Shown here: positions 6,817-8,866 of the stretch, piece after piece | How the letters are laid out: the number at the start of each line of letters is the position of its first letter | Position numbering within the stretch: the stretch's first letter is position 1 | Source: Sphingobacteriales bacterium | GTDB taxonomy: Bacteria > Bacteroidota > Bacteroidia > Chitinophagales > Chitinophagaceae | Length of the DNA: 8,866 nt | NCBI GenBank assembly: GCA_023251215.1 | Contig: JAHEZF010000028.1 | Coordinates: 3,890-12,755 of the forward strand | Direction: 5' to 3' | Translations under genes and position numbers: made by a program | Notes under the pieces: model-generated | What the model saw: only the letters and a program-made list of their open reading frames with translations | Databases searched by the model: none | What the model was told of the DNA's origin: nothing

Positions 6817-7059
6817 TTCATAATCCATTTATCCCTGTTTAAAGTCGTAATTATACGAGTTTCAATCTGGATTAGTACATATCCTATTGCATAATTCCGA
6901 AGTGGATATTACATTTGGTGTACAGTAAAAATCCGGCTCACTTTTATTAACCCGGTCAGTGTTCAAAGAAGCCCTCCAATAACTCCTGACAAAACCTTTT
7001 ATCCAATTTTTCCTGATTAACCAGGTGATTGAAACCCTGTTCAACAATAAATCGTACTT
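6817..7059 (+). other. 243-nt gene-free stretch with promoter and long leader
   Basis: No convincing gene lies here. No strong terminator follows the upstream gene; only a weak inverted repeat (TCGTA-N4-TACGA, 6845-6858) is seen. After the promoter at 6887-6917 a leader of about 135 nt precedes the ATG at 7060, with no ATG inside. It can form only modest hairpins: GTCAG/CTGAC (6955-6959 with 6986-6990), CCTG/CAGG (7012-7015 with 7022-7025) and TTGAA/TTCAA (7029-7033 with 7040-7044). No known riboswitch class is recognised. Confidence 0.5.
6887..6917 (+). promoter_or_regulatory. Bacteroidetes-type promoter (TTG-N20-TACATTTG) for the downstream secreted protein
   Basis: TTG at 6887-6889 is followed after exactly 20 nt by TACATTTG at 6910-6917, a perfect match to the -7 consensus TAnnTTTG with the usual spacing for the -33 element. 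Transcription would begin a few bases beyond, around 6922-6925, leaving a leader of roughly 135 nt before the ATG at 7060. It is the best promoter match I see in the window. Confidence 0.6.
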
Positions 7060-8328
7060 ATGAAATCGAATGGTACCCGAATTTTCCTGCTCAGAGCTAT
7101 TTTGTTTGTCCTGCTTTCCCTTTATTTTCTTGTAGTATTTGCACAGCCTGATTATGTATTTAGAAACGCAAATCTTCAGTCTGGCACTAACCTTCAGGCA
7201 GGCGCTGTTTACAAATTTTCCAATGTAAAGTCAGGTGTTGATGCCATTGTAACCATTAAGTCGGTGACCGGAGGTATTACTTTGAACAAAATTGATGATA
7301 ATAGCACAGGTTTTGATGAGGCATTTCAACCATGTATCAATACTGCATCAAACGCAAATGGGTATGTTGAGTTCCATATCGATTTTGTAAATGCCGGAAC
7401 CAGCACTTTACAAAACCAGGAAATAGTAGCTGCCACCTGTATTAACGTTGATGGCGTACAATATACCAATGGAGTATTATATGAGATGAACCAGATACAG
7501 GAACTGACCGGAGGGTATTCAGATTTTAATATGACAGGTTCCAGCCTGCAGGTACTAAATATTCCGGGTTGGGTTGAAATAAAAAACATTTCTGCGGTAA
7601 ACTATCCGGGTATTGATACTGTCGTAAAAGATATAATGGCAACGGTTATTAATCAAAACATTTCAGGATTCAACATCCGGATCGGCGCTATTAATACTTC
7701 TCCAACAAAATCAGAACTGCGTTATGGCAGTGTGTATTTTAAACGCTTCAGCTATCCGAAATTCCGGGTATTACCCAACAGAACCTTATTGAGTTTTAGC
7801 GGTGCAGCGAAACAGAATGCTGTTGAATTGAAAGGAACTTTGTCGGCCAGCCATAGTTATGATAAAATAATCATTGAAAGAAGAAACGCCTCTTCTTATT
7901 TTGTGCAAACAGGAGAATTATCCATTACGAATGGCGGTACCGGTTTGTTCCCATTTATTTTTTTTGATAATAACCCAAATAGCGGCAACAATTATTACCG
8001 TATCAGGCTTATCAGTACAGCCCTGCACATTATGGAAATAAGCAATGTACTGTTAATTAAAATGAATAATGATTATAAAGACCTGCTGTTGTACAATACG
8101 GTTGTACAGGGCAGCAACCCTGTCTTAACAATTAAGACGGATAAAAATACAGAAGCAACATTGCAGCTAATTGATTTCAGCGGAAGAACATTGTATAAGA
8201 ATAAAGTACAATTAAATGCGGGCACCAATAATATTTACCTGAATTCCTTCAGGCCGGCGCATGGCCCTGGAGTGGCAATTATTGAAACAAATGAGGAAAG
8301 GAAAACCGTAAAAATTCTTATTCAATAA
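7060..8328 (+). CDS. secreted protein with FN3-like region and T9SS-type C-terminal sorting domain
   Basis: The protein has 422 residues. A long hydrophobic signal peptide ends near FAQ (cleavage about 28/29). Residues 30-235 are beta-rich, with patterns such as AGAVYKFSNVKSGVDAIVTI and STGFDEAFQP. I believe this module recurs in Bacteroidota surface proteins, but I cannot name it. Residues about 241-335 fit the FN3-like module common in Bacteroidota secreted proteins (LLSF...AVELKG...IIIERR...FFDNNP...NYYRIRLI). Residues 341-422 resemble the type A T9SS sorting domain: a stretch around NPVLTIK, then ATLQLIDFSGRTLY, LNAGTNNIYL and a final KTVKILIQ. The usual YPNP opening and the G-x-Y near the end are degenerate. 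I infer outer-membrane translocation by T9SS to the surface or medium, with an adhesive or structural role. No catalytic motif is seen. It is preceded by a strong-looking promoter and is not in an evident operon. Confidence 0.75.
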   Translation: MKSNGTRIFLLRAILFVLLSLYFLVVFAQPDYVFRNANLQSGTNLQAGAVYKFSNVKSGVDAIVTIKSVTGGITLNKIDDNSTGFDEAFQPCINTASNANGYVEFHIDFVNAGTSTLQNQEIVAATCINVDGVQYTNGVLYEMNQIQELTGGYSDFNMTGSSLQVLNIPGWVEIKNISAVNYPGIDTVVKDIMATVINQNISGFNIRIGAINTSPTKSELRYGSVYFKRFSYPKFRVLPNRTLLSFSGAAKQNAVELKGTLSASHSYDKIIIERRNASSYFVQTGELSITNGGTGLFPFIFFDNNPNSGNNYYRIRLISTALHIMEISNVLLIKMNNDYKDLLLYNTVVQGSNPVLTIKTDKNTEATLQLIDFSGRTLYKNKVQLNAGTNNIYLNSFRPAHGPGVAIIETNEERKTVKILIQ

Positions 8329-8373
8329 AACAAGGGACTGTTTTGGTAAATAATAAAACTATCGTCTTTTCTT

Positions 8374-8391
8374 AAGCGGGACAGCTTTTAT
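8374..8391 (+). terminator. weak candidate terminator between convergent genes
   Basis: AAGC (8374-8377) can pair with GCTT (8384-8387) around a 6-nt loop, followed by a short T-rich run. A second AT-only hairpin, AAAACA/TGTTTT (8327-8332 with 8339-8344), overlaps the upstream stop codon. Both are weak, but the 63-nt gap between the convergent secreted-protein and msrA genes is where termination would be expected. Confidence 0.2.
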
Positions 8392-8866
8392 TTACTCACT
8401 TTTTAATTTATCCTTAAACACTTTTCTGAATTTATCCAGCTTAGGTTTTATTACAATTTTGCAATAAGGATTTGAGTTTTCATTATTCTCAAAATATTGC
8501 TGGTGATAGGCTTCCGCATTATAAAATTTACTGAAGGGAACAATTTCTGTAACAATGGGTTTGTCAAATGCCCCGCTTTTATCCAACTCGGCTTTATATT
8601 TTTCCGCTTTTTGTTTTTGTTCGCCGTTATGGTAGAAAATGGCGCTGCGGTATTGGGTTCCCACATCGGCGCCCTGCCTGTTTAGTGTAGTGGGGTCATG
8701 TGTTTGCCAGAATACTTCCAGTAATTCATCATAACTGATCTTAGCGGGATCATAAACAATCTGCAGACACTCTGCATGACCGCTTTCGCCGGTACAAACC
8801 TGTTTATAAGTTGGATTCTCAGTTTGCCCGCCGGAATAACCGGAAGTTGCGCTGATCACTCCATCT
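8392..8866 (-). CDS. msrA: peptide-methionine (S)-S-oxide reductase MsrA, N-terminus cut by window edge
   Basis: The visible 158 or so residues cover most of the MsrA domain: GYSGG, VCTGESGHAECLQIVYDP, FWQTHDPTT, DVGTQYRSAIFYHN and EAYHQQYFE, ending in NPYCKIVIKPKLDKFRK. Msr enzymes of this class reduce methionine-S-sulfoxide in proteins and free methionine, repairing oxidative damage with thioredoxin as usual donor. The catalytic GCFWC motif lies N-terminal to what is shown and is outside the window. The frame stays open to the right edge, reading D-G-V-I-S-A-T-S. The GTG at 8859-8857 is therefore an internal valine codon and not the start, in line with family alignments. The cysteine in NPYC is a candidate resolving residue. 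No signal peptide can be judged because the N-terminus is absent. It converges on the secreted-protein gene across 63 nt. The family is very secure. Confidence 0.95.
   Translation of the reverse strand, partial: DGVISATSGYSGGQTENPTYKQVCTGESGHAECLQIVYDPAKISYDELLEVFWQTHDPTTLNRQGADVGTQYRSAIFYHNGEQKQKAEKYKAELDKSGAFDKPIVTEIVPFSKFYNAEAYHQQYFENNENSNPYCKIVIKPKLDKFRKVFKDKLKSE

Noticed and set aside
6862..7047. 61-codon open frame on the minus strand in the gap before the secreted protein
   Set aside because: It runs opposite to the promoter and leader, shows no domain, signal or start context, and looks like chance.
7025..7063. Short GTG-initiated upstream frame overlapping the secreted protein start as ATGA
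   Set aside because: It has only 12 codons, a weak start and no Shine-Dalgarno sequence. The overlap geometry alone is not enough to call a leader peptide.
8857..8859. GTG start for MsrA at the right edge
   Set aside because: The frame stays open upstream, and the family needs the GCFWC motif N-terminal to this point, so the codon is internal and the gene is cut by the window edge.

Overview
The window looks like chromosomal DNA from a Bacteroidota member, most likely a Chitinophagaceae or Sphingobacteriales-type organism. The signs are moderately AT-rich DNA, no Shine-Dalgarno sequences before most starts, a match to the Bacteroidetes promoter consensus (TTG-N20-TAnnTTTG), and a secreted protein ending in a type IX secretion (T9SS)-like sorting domain. 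Almost every product is exported or in the membrane. I see no RNA genes, mobile elements, CRISPR arrays, defence genes or biosynthetic cluster.

Layout. At 1-872 (minus) is the N-terminal part of an exported YncE/YVTN-type beta-propeller protein that runs off the left edge. Divergent from it, at 1127-1891 (plus), is an NlpC/P60 peptidase lipoprotein. Its stop codon overlaps the stop of the next gene by 4 bp. Then, on the minus strand, come a Wzx/MATE-like polysaccharide flippase (1888-3396) and, upstream of it, an exported M1-family zinc aminopeptidase (3437-5143), with 40 nt between them; they are probably co-transcribed. Divergent from the peptidase, across a 44-nt gap, is an oligopeptide-binding lipoprotein of ABC solute-binding family 5 (5188-6816, plus). 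Next, behind a good promoter and a long leader, is a secreted protein with an FN3-like region and a C-terminal sorting domain (7060-8328, plus). At the right edge is the C-terminal part of MsrA (8392-8866, minus), whose catalytic N-terminus lies outside.

How they may work together. The divergent aminopeptidase and peptide-binding lipoprotein fit a peptide-scavenging role, with periplasmic trimming plus capture. No permease or ATPase genes are present in the window, so this is inference. The NlpC/P60 lipoprotein and the flippase relate to envelope maintenance, but nothing here shows a shared pathway.

The most unusual signal is a set of three arrays with 7-nt periodicity clustered around the M1 peptidase gene. 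One fills the gap downstream of it. One encodes the hydrophobic core of its signal peptide. One encodes the hydrophobic core of the divergent solute-binding protein's lipoprotein signal. Because 7 is not a multiple of 3, gain or loss of a unit would shift the reading frame. No whole new system is evident; the rest is ordinary Bacteroidota gene content.
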